DNA of 64,000 nt from Spirodela intermedia (taxonomy: Eukaryota > Streptophyta > Magnoliopsida > Alismatales > Araceae): assembly GCA_902729315.2 (NCBI GenBank), contig LR746273.1, positions 1,803,001-1,867,000 of the forward strand, written 5' to 3'. The stretch's first letter is position 1; each line of letters opens with the position of its first letter. A program made the position numbers and the translations under genes. Below the pieces are notes generated by a model. That model was not told where the DNA came from, ran no database searches, and saw nothing but the letters and a program-made list of their open reading frames with translations. Below, one piece after another: positions 49,372 to 59,706 of the stretch.

Positions 49372-49532
49372 ACCTTTTATGTAGCAAGAGACAAGTGGGC
49401 TCCTTGTATCTTTTTTTTATTGGGCATTTCATTTCAAATGATAGCACTAATCTCAACTTAAAGGTTAATTTTCTTGCTTTCTCTCTTTGGAGTACAAAGA
49501 TATTTTAAAAAATTAGCATAAGAGGGAGCATG

Positions 49533-51550
49533 TCAAATAGCATCAACCAAAGGGATTTTAATTTGAAATTTAGAAAATAATTCTTGTACTTCATGCTCAT
49601 CAATATGCTTCTTTTTATCTTTTAAGAGAGGAAAAAGAGCTGAAGGAAAAGGAATAGGTGGACTATAAGCTTGGGTCTCTTTAGATAGCTCTATCTCTTT
49701 TTGATTCTCTTTTTTGTCCACTCTCACCAAGCTCCTTCAAGATGGATTTTCCTTTCTTCTCTTCTTCCTCATTCTCTCTATCTCTATTTTCATTTTCTTG
49801 ATCAGAAATAATATTTTCTTTCTCCTAGACATCATCCCCTAATTTAGGTAAGCTTGGATCACTTGAAGGCATCCAAGTGGCTTTGGGTATCAACTTACCA
49901 TTCTTAAGTCTTGTCACCTCCTTAATCTCTTCTATTTGAGATCCTTGGCTACTACTTGGGCCTTGACCACTAATCATGGAGGTGGTAAGGATAGGTGTAA
50001 AACTAAGAGGATAATTCTTAGAATTATCTATGGCTTGACTAGGGAGTTGCCCTCTAGGGTTTACCTCATTTGGTTGACTCCCTTGATTGTTTGACCTTTG
50101 AAACATTTGCAACATTTGTTGATTTTGGGCCATTAATTGTGCCATAATTTTCTGTTGTTGTTGCAATCCATCCTTCAAGAAATTAATAGTCTCTTCTAAA
50201 TGGGCATTAGAAACATGAGATGGAGCTCCTAAGGGCACTCTATTATGCATAGGATGTGGAAAAGGGTTTTGAAGATATGGGGCAATTTGAGAAGGTATTT
50301 GATTTTAAAAAGAAGACATCTGATTTTGAAAATTAAATTTAAAAACAGATGGATTTTGGAAATTTTAGAAATTTTGAGGATATAAAGGATTTTGTGATGA
50401 AGGATTTGTATTTTGAAAACTATGAGATGGAGGTTTTGAAAATTAGATGCCTTGAGGACTTGAATTCCAAGTAGAATTTTGATGAGGATAAGAATTAAAA
50501 TTAGGTTTCAAAAATACATTGACATGCTCATGATGAAGATTCATAGATTGTAGAAATGTAGGACAAGTATTCTCATCATGACCAATGCTAGTACAAATAG
50601 AACAAACTGAATTTTTCAAAGTTGGGGTTTTAGGATTTTGCATACCTTGAAAAGAGAGTAACTTCTCCAACTTCTTGTTGATCTCATTGACTTCATTCCT
50701 CAAATCCTTAACTGCATGCTTGATCAATTCATAAACACCATTCTTTTTCAAGGGAAGATTAGTTCTATCAAAATCCAAAGAGGTATAATTATAAGAATTT
50801 TCACTCAATTCTTCTAGAAGATTATACACATGATCTTCACTCTTGTTAGCATAAGAACCACCAAATGATGCATCAATAAGTTATTTATGTTGATAGTTTA
50901 ATCTTTCATAGAAAATTTGAATAAGTTGCCATTTAGGAACACCATGATTAGGGTATTTTCAAAGTATATTTTTATATCTATTTCGAGCATCATGTAAAAC
51001 TCATTAACATTTTGAGAAAAACCCATGATCAATTTTCTCATCATATTAGTTTTTCCATGAGGATAAAAATTTTTAAGAAATTCTTGAACCAATTTAGACC
51101 ATATAATATTTCTCAAATTAAGAGTGGAAATCCAAGGACTTGCTTCTCCCTTAATTGAGAATGGAAATAGAGTAATTTTCAAGGAATCATCAGCACCCTT
51201 CATAGTTATGCATATTTTCAGAAACTCTTGCAAATGATCCTAAGTGTTTTCATTTAAATTTCAATAGAAATTTGGTAAAATCTGAAAAACACGATTTAAT
51301 ATCATGCATGTAAATAAGGTTTTCAAAAAGTTCAATGTCACTAGATGGATTAAAATATTCATTCAAAGACTTAGGCTCTTCATTAACCTACTCAAGATTT
51401 TCACTCATATTATCCATTCTAGTAGGTTTAGAGCTTTTAGAACTTTTAAAAGTAGGAGCAAATTCTCATGAAATCAAATCAGGGTCTAGAGATCTCCTAC
51501 CAAGCATAAATCAAACAAAAATCTAGAGTTTAGAAATACCTCAAGTGATT
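49533..51550 (-). pseudogene. Gag of the Athila/Tat-like element, several broken frames
   Basis: Frames 50898-51233, 50443-50829, 49825-50250 and 49533-49730 read in order as gag. They comprise the capsid-like part (LFPFSIKGEASPWI, WSKLVQEFLKNFYP), the CCHC zinc knuckle CSICTSIGHDENTC (50563-50604, intact spacing C-x2-C-x4-H-x4-C), a Gln-rich stretch and an acidic/Lys linker. The original start lies near 51500. Confidence 0.8.
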
Positions 51551-51560
51551 TATCACCTTT

Positions 51561-52034
51561 GGGACATGTGCATTGAGTTTTGCTTAATTTTCTTTTTTCT
51601 TTTTTTTTCTCTACAAAAAAAAAAACGTAAGGAGAGAAACAAAATATATAAACATAATAACTTCTCGAGTAATGGCACCAAAATTTGATATGTCTAAAGT
51701 TGTCATTAGTTTAAGCACTCAAGTTTAATATTTATAACTAAAAACCCAAATAAGCTCTTTGATAAGTCTTCATTATCATGAGTTAATAATTAGTAAAGGG
51801 ACATGTGCATTGAGTTTTGCTTAATTTTCTTTTTTCTTTTTTTTTCTCTACAAAAAAAAAAACGTAAGGAGAGAAACAAAATATATAAACATAATAACTT
51901 CTCGAGTAATGGCACCAAAATTTGATATGTCTAAAGTTGTCATTAGTTTAAGCACTCAAGTTTAATATTTATAACTAAAAACCCAAATAAGCTCTTTGAT
52001 AAGTCTTCATTATCATGAGTTAATAATTAGTAAA
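51561..52034 (+). repeat. 237-bp tandem duplication, two apparently identical copies
   Basis: 51561-51797 and 51798-52034 read the same base for base. The unit spans the end of the element interior, the primer-binding site, 73-78 bp of LTR2 and the first 38 bp of solo LTR E, so it arose after that solo LTR inserted. Confidence 0.92.
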
Positions 52035-53246
52035 TAATATATTTTTAGCCTTAACTCATGATAAATGGACTTATATTTGTGTTAAAGTGTGAAAAGTAGT
52101 TTTCAGTTAATTAATGTAAAATTTTAGGCAATTATGTGATTTTATACGAATTTATATAATTTTTACAATCTTACTTTTGAGATAAATAAAGAAAAAGAAA
52201 TAAAAATAAAAATAAAACAAAATGGAGGGGACATGCCATCTAGTGGGGCCTACAAGCGGGTTAGAAGCATAGTCAGGAGTAGCGGCAAGTAGGGGCTCAA
52301 GTGGCTTGGACCGATAGGAGCATGTGTGCACCACCCCCCTTTCATGTCATTAGTGGCTAGCCGCTTGTGAGGGCAAGGAGTGGTCGTGCACGTGAGAGAA
52401 AGAGACTTGATCAGAAATATAATATTACTATATATTCACCAGACACTTTGTTGCACAAGCAATGTGGGACTAAACCTATGTCACCTTCTCTAGAAAGGGC
52501 AAGCAACTAGCATGGGTTCAAATCCTCTTAGAGTCAAAATTCATATTTTTCACCTAATAATCACAACTTTCCTGTAGATCGCCGGTGAAGGATTAAGCAA
52601 TCAGAATTGCTGGATCATCATTTGTCTACATCGTCCTTATCTAAGGAGAATCTTCAAGGTTGTGGACACTATATGACTATCCTCTCAAATACTCAAGATT
52701 CTAGTACATCACTGATGCATCGCCGCCGCGATGCCAGAACTCTATTTTTATACTTTTAGCTTATTTTTTGTTTCATTTAGTGATAATTTATTTATTTTTA
52801 ATTTACCAAGATATACTTGATTTCATTACAATTATTTTAGCTTTTACAGATCTTAATTTCATCAATTAAATCATTTGTAATCATTTACGTAAGAATCGTC
52901 AGGGAGAACTCTATTTCCACCCAATTTGTGTTCACTGAGAGCTGACATCATCTTGATGTCTGCACCCTTATTTCCTTTTTTGTGAATTTTAAATATATTT
53001 CCTTTTTATTTCTTAATATAAAAGTCATAAAAAATAGTATTCTTTGTAAAAAAAAAAAATAATTACCAGATATTATATTACATCCCTGTGATTGATTTGG
53101 AAAATTATTGCTATTTTTGGAAGTTTTATTGAATTATAATTGATATATTTTTTTAAAAATACTTCTAAATACTTGAAAAATCATATTTTCTAGTTTTATA
53201 AATTTTAGATTTACATCATTTAATATACAATGACTAAGTCATGTCA
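51997..53246 (+). repeat. LTR1 solo LTR, copy E, core deleted
   Basis: TGATAAG to ATGTCA, 1250 bp, inserted in the 5' LTR of the Athila/Tat-like element. Flanks CTCTT and CTCTC suggest an imperfect target duplication. Relative to copy B, about 370 bp are missing at 52620/52621, immediately after GATCATCA. This is the same block that is triplicated in copy C. Confidence 0.85.
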
Positions 53247-53535
53247 CTCTCTTTAATTTTATGTATTTCAAGTCGATCCTCAAAAAAATTAGAAAGTTGA
53301 AAACATCATTATCTAACTATAAAAGTTAAGAAAGCCTCAAAATATATAGATAACTAACTCTAATTTAATATCTTTAAAAGTTATTGCATAATTTAGTCTA
53401 TCATTCTCTTAATAATAATATTACTAGAGGTCAACAATTGGAAATCAAAGACATAATAGAAAATAGAGAAAGTAGTAATGATAAAATTTGGAAACCTATA
53501 CTAAACTTATTCTAAAATTATGAAAAAATTACACA
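53247..53535 (-). repeat. Remnant of the 5' LTR of the Athila/Tat-like element
   Basis: Matches 30400-30680 (3' LTR) closely, then stops where second-shell Ty3 coding sequence begins. About 1.3 kb of this LTR is missing. Confidence 0.85.
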
Positions 53536-55043
53536 AGCTGGAGCTAGATTTAGACGGCTGGACCCTGTCCTTTCCTGATAGTAATGACAAGGTCACAATC
53601 ATGGCGGAACCTCTTGAACAAAGAAAATGACACCAACTTAGTTCCTTGAGCAGCAGACCCTGCAAGGGAGAAGCATACTTCGAACTATTCCAACTGGAAA
53701 TCAGCAATGACAAATTATCAAATGACCCTTTGATGAGGGAGCTTCAGGAGCATTTTCTGCAGGTCTTCGCAGACATCACTGGCCTTCCACCAACCTGTGA
53801 ACAGGAGCATCACATCATCTTAGAGCCAGGTAGTGGGACAATCCACGCCCATCCATTTCACTATCCTCATTTTCAGAAAGCCAAGCTGGAGAAATAAGTA
53901 GCAAACATGCTTGCAATGGGGCTCATCCAACATTCTCAGAGCCCTTTCTCCAGCTCAACCCTTCTCATCTAGAACAAAGATGGCTCATGGCATTTCTACA
54001 TGAACTATCACGCACTGAATAAGGTAACTGTTCCTGACCGATTTCTCATTCCAGTCGTGGACGAGCTCATTGACGAGTTGCACAGAGCTACTATATTCAC
54101 GAAGCTCAACTTCCAATTCGGCTACCACTAGATTCTCATCCGAACGGAGGACGTACCAAAGATGGCCTTCCGAATGCATCACGGACATTACGAATTCTTG
54201 GTCATGCCATTTGGATTATCCAACACCCTAGCCACCTTCCAAGCCACCATGAACTGCATATTTGCTCCGTTCTTGTGATGATTTATGTTGGTATTCTTCA
54301 ACGACATCTTCATCCATAGTTGAACCAGCAAGGAACATGAAGACCATCTCGTCCAAGTATTTCTCATTCTCCACAAACACTAATTTCACATTCACCCGAA
54401 AAAATGTATGTTCAATCAGACATGAATTGTGTACCTAGGCCATGGAATATCAGCGGAAGGAGTCATTGTAGATCCCGAAAAGATCGTCGTCGTTCGCTAG
54501 TGGCCATCTCCCACGAACCTTCGAGACCTCTAAGGTTTCTTGGACTTGGGGGGATATTACTACCACTTCGTTCAAGGGCTCGGCCAAATTGCCTAGCCGT
54601 TAACACAAAAACTGAAAAAAGAAGTGTTTGGCTAGAACCCGGCAGCCGAAGAAGCATTCTAGCAGCTCAAACAAGCTCTGACAATGCTCCCAGTATTGAC
54701 TTTGCCTAATTTCTCCATCACATTTGAGCTCAAGGCAGAAGCCTCTGGTCACAGAGTAGGAGCTGTCCTCATGCAACATCAAAGATCTGTAGCCTTCTTT
54801 AGCCAAACTCTGCAATGAGAGGAGACCCAGAGATGCTGGCATTACTGGTGGATGGCAAACTATAATGGACGATAGTTCTGGGTTAAGTCGTAGATGTCTG
54901 CTACTGCCCACATAGTCCCGAAGTCCTACTGCAATGGGACAGGTTGCCACTTGAATCCGCCACCTAGGATAACACTCACGACATCCAACAGTAATTTCTC
55001 GATTTTCACCTTGAGGACAAGGTGTGTCATTTAAGGGGAGTAT
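53536..55043 (+). pseudogene. RT-RNase H of the second-shell Ty3 element
   Basis: Reads, with stops, as a chromovirus-like pol: protease/RT linker (FADITGLPPTCEQEH), a WHFYMNYHALNKVT block, FGYH, then [16 protein letters not shown] and a VFFNDIFIHS palm. In that palm, Asn replaces the first Asp of the FDDI motif. YLGHGISAEGVIVDPEKI and the RNase H segment ELKAEASGHRVGAVL follow. The region ends with CTTGAGGACAAGG and the polypurine tract. Confidence 0.88.
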
Positions 55044-55481
55044 TGTTGAGACCCTAACATCCCAAATGGGTCAAAAGGAAAAGGGGTCTCAAAAATGTCA
55101 GCCCAACCCAAGATCGAAGTAGGACAAACAACATCCAAGCATTGAAGGCGACAACTGCAAGTGGGATTCTGCAGAACAAAAAATGTGTGCGGTGGATGAA
55201 GTTTGGTGAGGAACCGTGGCAGGCCTGATAGAGACGGAGCACAGCACCGAGGTCCCGTTAGGCCTAAGCAAAGGAGACAGAAGGCGGTGGCTGATGCGAA
55301 AGGGCTTTGGCTATAAAGAGAGGACGAGTGGCCACAAGAAAGGGAGGTTGGGAGAACCTCGTGAAGACTTGTTATAGAGTGGAGAATAGCCTTCTCGAAA
55401 TGGCAATCCCAAGACCCGAGAGGTCTTGGTTATTATCCTCTCTCTTCACCTCTATGCATGGTATCTCCCTCGACGATTATC

Positions 55482-55564
<83 letters not shown>

Positions 55565-55694
55565 CCTCGCTCTCAGCAATTCTTGGCTTCCCGACAAAGT
55601 TATCCAGGGCGAAGGACATCCAAGGTTTTGAACGAGATAGATTTATCTATTAAAATCGTCTATATTTTGACTTCTCACCAAAAGGGGCTCACCA
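55044..55694 (+). repeat. 3' LTR of the second-shell Ty3 element
   Basis: 651 bp, matching 29453-30085. Its dinucleotide tract is (CT)n at 55485-55544 followed by (CA)n at 55545-55563, whereas the 5' LTR has only CT. Confidence 0.9.
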
Positions 55695-56081
55695 AACCAC
55701 GTCCTCCTTGTGCAACATGAGTGTTTCATACTCCCTCTTCAAGCCTTGGAATTGATTGGATCACTCTATCCATATCAAGATTTCGCGACTGAAGAACCTC
55801 CCAGTTCTCCCTTGCCATCTTCTTTGCATTAAGAACATGCATCATCTCCTCTGGAATTGTGCCAAAGATTGTTGGTCCTTCTTCTTGGAAACATTCTTAC
55901 CAACTATTGCCTGCCATAGGTCATGAGAATCAAGATATACCTCCATATTCATCAACCAAACACGGTAGTTGGTCTTGGAAAGCTTGAGGGATGGTGCCGG
56001 CGTCACCTTCTCCCCCCCACGCTCGCCGAAAGTGCTCGACTCACCTCCTTTCTTCGCCATCTTGAAGATCCTACAAATCAA
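55695..56081 (-). pseudogene. Gag start of the outer copia element
   Basis: Opens at 56081 with LKLSKTNYRVWLMNMEVYL and LWQAIVG, typical of a copia gag N-terminus, and continues in another frame as TIFGTIPEEMMHVLNAK and NLDMDRV. It is interrupted at 55694 by LTR3 and resumes at 29452. Confidence 0.85.
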
Positions 56082-56082
56082 G

Positions 56083-56465
56083 TGGCTCTGATACCAATTG
56101 TTGGCATCTCAAAGCCATAAATTCTCCCAAGAACTTCCAAAAAAAATGAAAGTCAAGAATGAAAAATGTACAAAATAGAATCGAATCAAAGAGAAATATT
56201 CAGAGCACGTTTCATCAAACACTTAGAGGGGTATTTATAGGAAACCAATGAACGAAGGAGAGAGAGTGTCTCTAACGGCCTCCCAAATGAGTTGGCTCCG
56301 AGTCTGATGTGGCTGCTTGTGCGCAATTATAACTCTAGGCGATGAATGGCTCCGATTAAACCTGCAAAAGAAACTAATGATCTGAAAATAGAAATTCCAA
56401 AATCATTGTAACAAGAGTGTCCATCGGAGACAATATTCCTCCGGCGAGCTGGAGCGATCCCTTCA
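56083..56465 (-). repeat. Primer-binding site and 5' LTR of the outer copia element
   Basis: ATTGGTATCAGAGCCA (initiator tRNA-Met type) at 56083-56098 abuts an LTR at 56099-56465 that matches 25558-25919. The right flank is GTAAG. Confidence 0.9.
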
Positions 56466-57963
56466 GTAAGAAGATATCGGGCCAAGGATGGCTTTATAGG
56501 GCTTGGCCCATGCATGACCTAAATTTGACATGTATCCATTCTATCGACTAATTACTTCACACCAATCAGTAAATGAAGAGTGAGTCCCACTCATACTGAT
56601 TGATTAGAATAATGAAAAGCTACCTAAATTTCTTCATCTTGAATTCCATGCAGTCAACTCCGCGAATCATGGTACAAGATAGAGACAATGAGGTATGCTT
56701 CAAACGGAGACATTTTAAATGGCCCAATTCTTAAATTTTGAAAGGCTAACCTCTTAACAAGATAATATAATAGGATTTTTATGTATTAATATAAAAGGGT
56801 CAGGAGAAGCTCTAAATTTAATACAGCTCGTTTTGATGTCATGTAATAATAAGAATTCTAGAATGACATAGACTTGATACCCACCTCTATGGGGATCAGT
56901 GGTGGAACCTGGCTTGAGCTTTCAAAGGGTCTATTCTACCACCCCATTTAACTGTCTACCAACCACTCCTGGACATATGGCTGCTCGTCGAGCCATGCTT
57001 GCTCATTGTCTACTTCCTAGACTTTTTTTACGTTCAATCTTAATTCTAGTCAGACCTATATTTTAGAAAATCTTCCCCGGGCTAAGAACGAGCCTTCATA
57101 CGAGTGGTCTGTGACTCAAGGCAATGGAACTGTCATTACGGCTCCGGGCGTAGAAAAGAAATTTTATAATAAAATAAAGTACGATTTCAATTGGCGAATC
57201 TCGACTGACGTGACACACATGCATGGAACCGCATCAACACCTGCCGCCGGACCATTATATATACAGCTCATCACCCTCTACGGCCATGGAACACACCGGG
57301 ATCGACACTGTTCACACCGTCCTCCGCACATACTTTGCTGACGTTAAATCAAATATATAGAGCATGAATCTATGATCTTCCCCATGGAATATGTTATTGA
57401 AATATTTTCTACGTGATTTTGTTAAAAATATATATTTTTTAAAAGCATTCAATTTCAGGTGCAAATCATATAGACCTGGTCACGCTCGGAAGCCTAGGTC
57501 GTCATCAGAACCCGGATCCATGAGATGCCATCGTCCTTACGGCCTTTCCCTGCTCTTTCTGGTTGCCCATACCAGTTCGGTATCTACTTGTCCTTCCGAA
57601 GCCACGTTTTCCTCCCTCAGGGAAGGCGTTTCAGGGGAGTTCGACCAAATGAGGGGCCCACCCGGAAGGAGGGAGAAGCCGTGGTGGCCATGGGGGAATC
57701 CTTTTCCCGGCCGCTCCAACAACCCTCCCCCCCACCCTCCTGACGGGCACTCTGCCTATATCTTGGCACATGAACTTCTTCATAAACAAGGAAATTATGT
57801 GCAGTAGATCCATTCCCCCCCGCCTTCCCCGCCTTCCCCGCCTTCCCCTCCTTCCCGTCTCTCTATCTCTCTCCCTCAAGAATACCGGATCTCTGTTCCT
57901 TTTGCTGCTTACCCAACGTTGTTCTCTCTTTCCATCCTTCTTTCCTAGCAAACTCAACCTACG
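56466..57963. other. Intergenic DNA and 5' region of the MTP-like gene
   Basis: No gene recognised. TATATATA near 57257-57265 is followed 20-odd bp later by a 24-codon frame (from 57286), too close to be a normal gene. From about 57800 onward pyrimidine-rich sequence suits a 5' leader for the transporter gene. No clear TATA box for it could be fixed. Confidence 0.45.
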
Positions 57964-59058
57964 ATGGAGATGGAGAATCCCCAAACCCTAGCGCCCCGGT
58001 CAGCAGATCCCATTGCGAGAGATTCACCCATTCCGCTCGCGGAAAAGAGTAACCTGCGCGCTGGAAGGATGTGCACTAGATCTCCCTGCAAATTCTCCCA
58101 TTGCAACCCCAGTTTCCGACACGCCGAAGAGATATCAGCGTCAAAGAAGAGGCTCATGATAGCCGCCATCCTCTCCACCACCTTCATGTGCATTGAAGTC
58201 TACGGTGGCATCATAGCCAACAGCCTCGCGGTCCTCATTGACGCGGCTCGTCTTCTCTCAAACATCGCGGCATATGCTATCTCTCTTATCTCCCTCCAGG
58301 CAGTTGGATGGACCGCCACACCGCGTCTGTCCTATGGATACTTCCGAGTGGAGATCCTGGGAGCTCTGTTTTCTGTACAGCTCGTATGGCTCCTAGCAGG
58401 TATTCTCTTTTATGAAGCCATTGACAGAATCATAAACTACAGAGGAGAGGTACAAGGCTTCATAATGTTCTCCGTTGCTGCCTTCGGACTCGTAGCCAAC
58501 TCCCTCGTAGCAGCTCTTCTGAGTCACGATGGCCATGGTCGTCGCCTCACTGATGACCTCAGACCCATTGACTGTCATGGCGGCGACGTAGAGGAACCAC
58601 TTGTAAAGCATGCCGAAGTGAGGAACGTCAACCCAGGCAACGGCTACCTCCATGCGCTTGGAGAGTCGATCCAGACGGTCGGAGTGATGATCTCCGGGGC
58701 CTTCTTGTGGTGGAAGCCCGAATGGAAGATAATCGATCCTGTATGTACGCTCGTCTTCTCTGCGGTCGCTCTTGTGAACTCTGTGAAGATGGTGAGGAAA
58801 ATAGTTGATGTTCTCATGGAGTCATCTCCGGGGGAGATTGACGTGAAGAGGCTCGAGAAAGGCCTGTGTGAACTGGATGGCGTGGTTTCCGTTCATGAGG
58901 TACACGTGTGGGCGATCACCTTGGGGAAGGTGGTACTCACGTGCCATGTCAGCGTAACCCTAGAGGCCGATGCTGACGATGTGCTTCGCAAGGTGGTAGA
59001 GTACATACGGAAGGAATACGGCATCCTGCATATCACCGTGCAGATCGAGCGCCGTTAG
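57964..59058 (+). CDS. MTP1-like cation diffusion facilitator with altered zinc site
   Basis: Single open frame, 364 aa. The family MTP1/ZAT exports Zn2+ into the vacuole in exchange for H+, as a dimer. It has an N-terminal Cys pair (about C37/C42), six apparent membrane spans (about 64-82, 90-112, 131-150, 165-186, 229-250, 257-276) and a C-terminal cytosolic domain (VLMESSPGEIDVKRLEKGL, VHEVHVWAITLGKVVLTCHV, EYGILHITVQIERR). The conserved HxxxD of span 2 is R96-LLS-N100, and the HxxxD of span 5 is H230-ALG-E234, so three of four transport-site residues differ. The His-rich loop between spans 4 and 5 is short, with few His (H188, H191, H205, H216). The rest is well preserved and the frame is intact, which argues against a plain pseudogene. 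The start ATG at 57964 suits the family; M3 is an alternative. Confidence 0.9.
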   Translation: MEMENPQTLAPRSADPIARDSPIPLAEKSNLRAGRMCTRSPCKFSHCNPSFRHAEEISASKKRLMIAAILSTTFMCIEVYGGIIANSLAVLIDAARLLSNIAAYAISLISLQAVGWTATPRLSYGYFRVEILGALFSVQLVWLLAGILFYEAIDRIINYRGEVQGFIMFSVAAFGLVANSLVAALLSHDGHGRRLTDDLRPIDCHGGDVEEPLVKHAEVRNVNPGNGYLHALGESIQTVGVMISGAFLWWKPEWKIIDPVCTLVFSAVALVNSVKMVRKIVDVLMESSPGEIDVKRLEKGLCELDGVVSVHEVHVWAITLGKVVLTCHVSVTLEADADDVLRKVVEYIRKEYGILHITVQIERR

Positions 59059-59086
59059 TTCTCTTACTACCCCCTACCTCTTTCTG

Positions 59087-59087
59087 T

Positions 59088-59121
<34 letters not shown>

Positions 59122-59128
59122 CCCCCCC
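59087..59128 (+). repeat. (CT)n microsatellite with C run, in the MTP-like 3' UTR
   Basis: About 29 bp of CT from 59091 followed by about nine C. Confidence 0.95.
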
Positions 59129-59333
59129 TACACCGCCCCCTTTATTTCCCGAGGTATGTATGCAGGAAATGGTGTGGATTGAAGAAAATGTGCGACTTGT
59201 AGACGTTCAACTTCATACTCTTGCTACTGCCTTTCGCCAGCACTTCTTGTGTTCATTTCTCGAACAATGATCAACTACCGGATTCAATGAATGCTCTGTA
59301 TGGTAGACTCCAGTTACTACAAAAAAACGATTA

Positions 59334-59339
59334 AATAAA
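59334..59339 (+). terminator. Putative polyadenylation signal of the MTP-like gene
   Basis: AATAAA 276 bp after the TAG stop (59056-59058). Confidence 0.5.
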
Positions 59340-59615
59340 GATAAATTTAATGAATTTATTCATAAAACATACTCTCAAAGCTACTGCGCTAATATCAAAG
59401 GCCTTCGTGAAAGTACATGACGTAGTGCTGTTATTATACCTTTTCAGTCTACCCAAGTAGTACGACGACAAGAATGAAATGTTGGTGATTTTTTCTAGGT
59501 TTGAAGCTGAAAATATAATTTAGCAAACATATTTTTGCTTAAGGAAGAAGTTCATTTTTATATCCTCGCCAAAATGGTTTTTATATAATATGAAATTTTA
59601 ACTGCTATATATGTT

Positions 59616-59621
59616 TTTATT
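59616..59621 (-). terminator. Putative polyadenylation signal of the bHLH gene
   Basis: AATAAA on the - strand, about 86 bp beyond the stop codon at 59707-59709. Confidence 0.5.
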
Positions 59622-59706
59622 AAAATTTAAAATGTCTGCCATTTTACGAATTAAATTCGAAAATAATATCTGCGTTAATGCGAAAAGAATACCGTTGCCC
59701 AATGTT

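Larger units (their letters stand above)
30324..53535 (-). mobile_element. Athila/Tat-like Ty3/gypsy retrotransposon, third shell ('LTR2' family)
   Basis: The - strand carries gag (51550 to 49800), protease (near 49347), RT (35864 to 35121), RNase H, and integrase (34377 to 33370). The 3' LTR is 30324 to about 32025. The 5' LTR begins at about 51686 and is truncated near 53535, after an inserted solo LTR. A tRNA-Asp-like primer-binding site (TGGTGCCATTAC) flanks the 5' LTR, and a GAAGGGGGATG purine tract precedes the 3' LTR. The frame is split between protease and RT by the element at 36327-49042. Joining the sides restores pol homology across the gap. Motifs (PFGLCNA-like, VFMDDF, GIEVDKAK) and the primer type point to the Athila/Tat clade. 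Many stops. Confidence 0.88.
29453..55694 (+). mobile_element. Ty3/gypsy retrotransposon, second shell ('LTR3' family)
   Basis: LTRs at 29453-30085 and 55044-55694 both start TGTTGAGACCCTAACAT and end CTCACCA. The primer-binding site after the 5' LTR is TGGTATAAGAGCC (tRNA-iMet type, one mismatch) at 30088-30100. A polypurine tract (TTAAGGGGAG) precedes the 3' LTR. The flanks AACTG and AACCA look like a decayed 5-bp target duplication within the copia gag gene. Only the gag start (to about 30323) and the RT-RNase H part (53536-54960) remain. The centre was lost where the next element sits. Degenerate. Confidence 0.88.
25558..56465 (-). mobile_element. Ty1/copia retrotransposon, outer shell of the nested stack
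   Basis: LTRs at 25558-25919 (3') and 56099-56465 (5') share sequence from TGTTGGC to CCCTTCA. A tRNA-iMet primer-binding site is at 56083-56098 and a purine tract (AAGGAGGAGAT) lies next to the 3' LTR. Imperfect target duplication: TTAAG on the left, GTAAG on the right. Coding order on the - strand is gag start (56081 to 55695), then, after a 26-kb interruption, gag remainder (from 29452), protease, integrase, RT and RNase H (to about 25930). Joining the two halves restores copia gag homology across the gap. Frames carry several stops, so the element is dead. Confidence 0.9.

Noticed and set aside
25558-56465. Integrated plant pararetrovirus
   Set aside because: LTRs, tRNA primer sites, integrase and 5-bp duplications identify LTR retrotransposons. 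No movement-protein or virion-type frames were seen.
57250-57360. Small gene with TATATATA followed by a 24-codon frame
   Set aside because: The ATG lies too close to the TATA box, and the peptide resembles nothing known.
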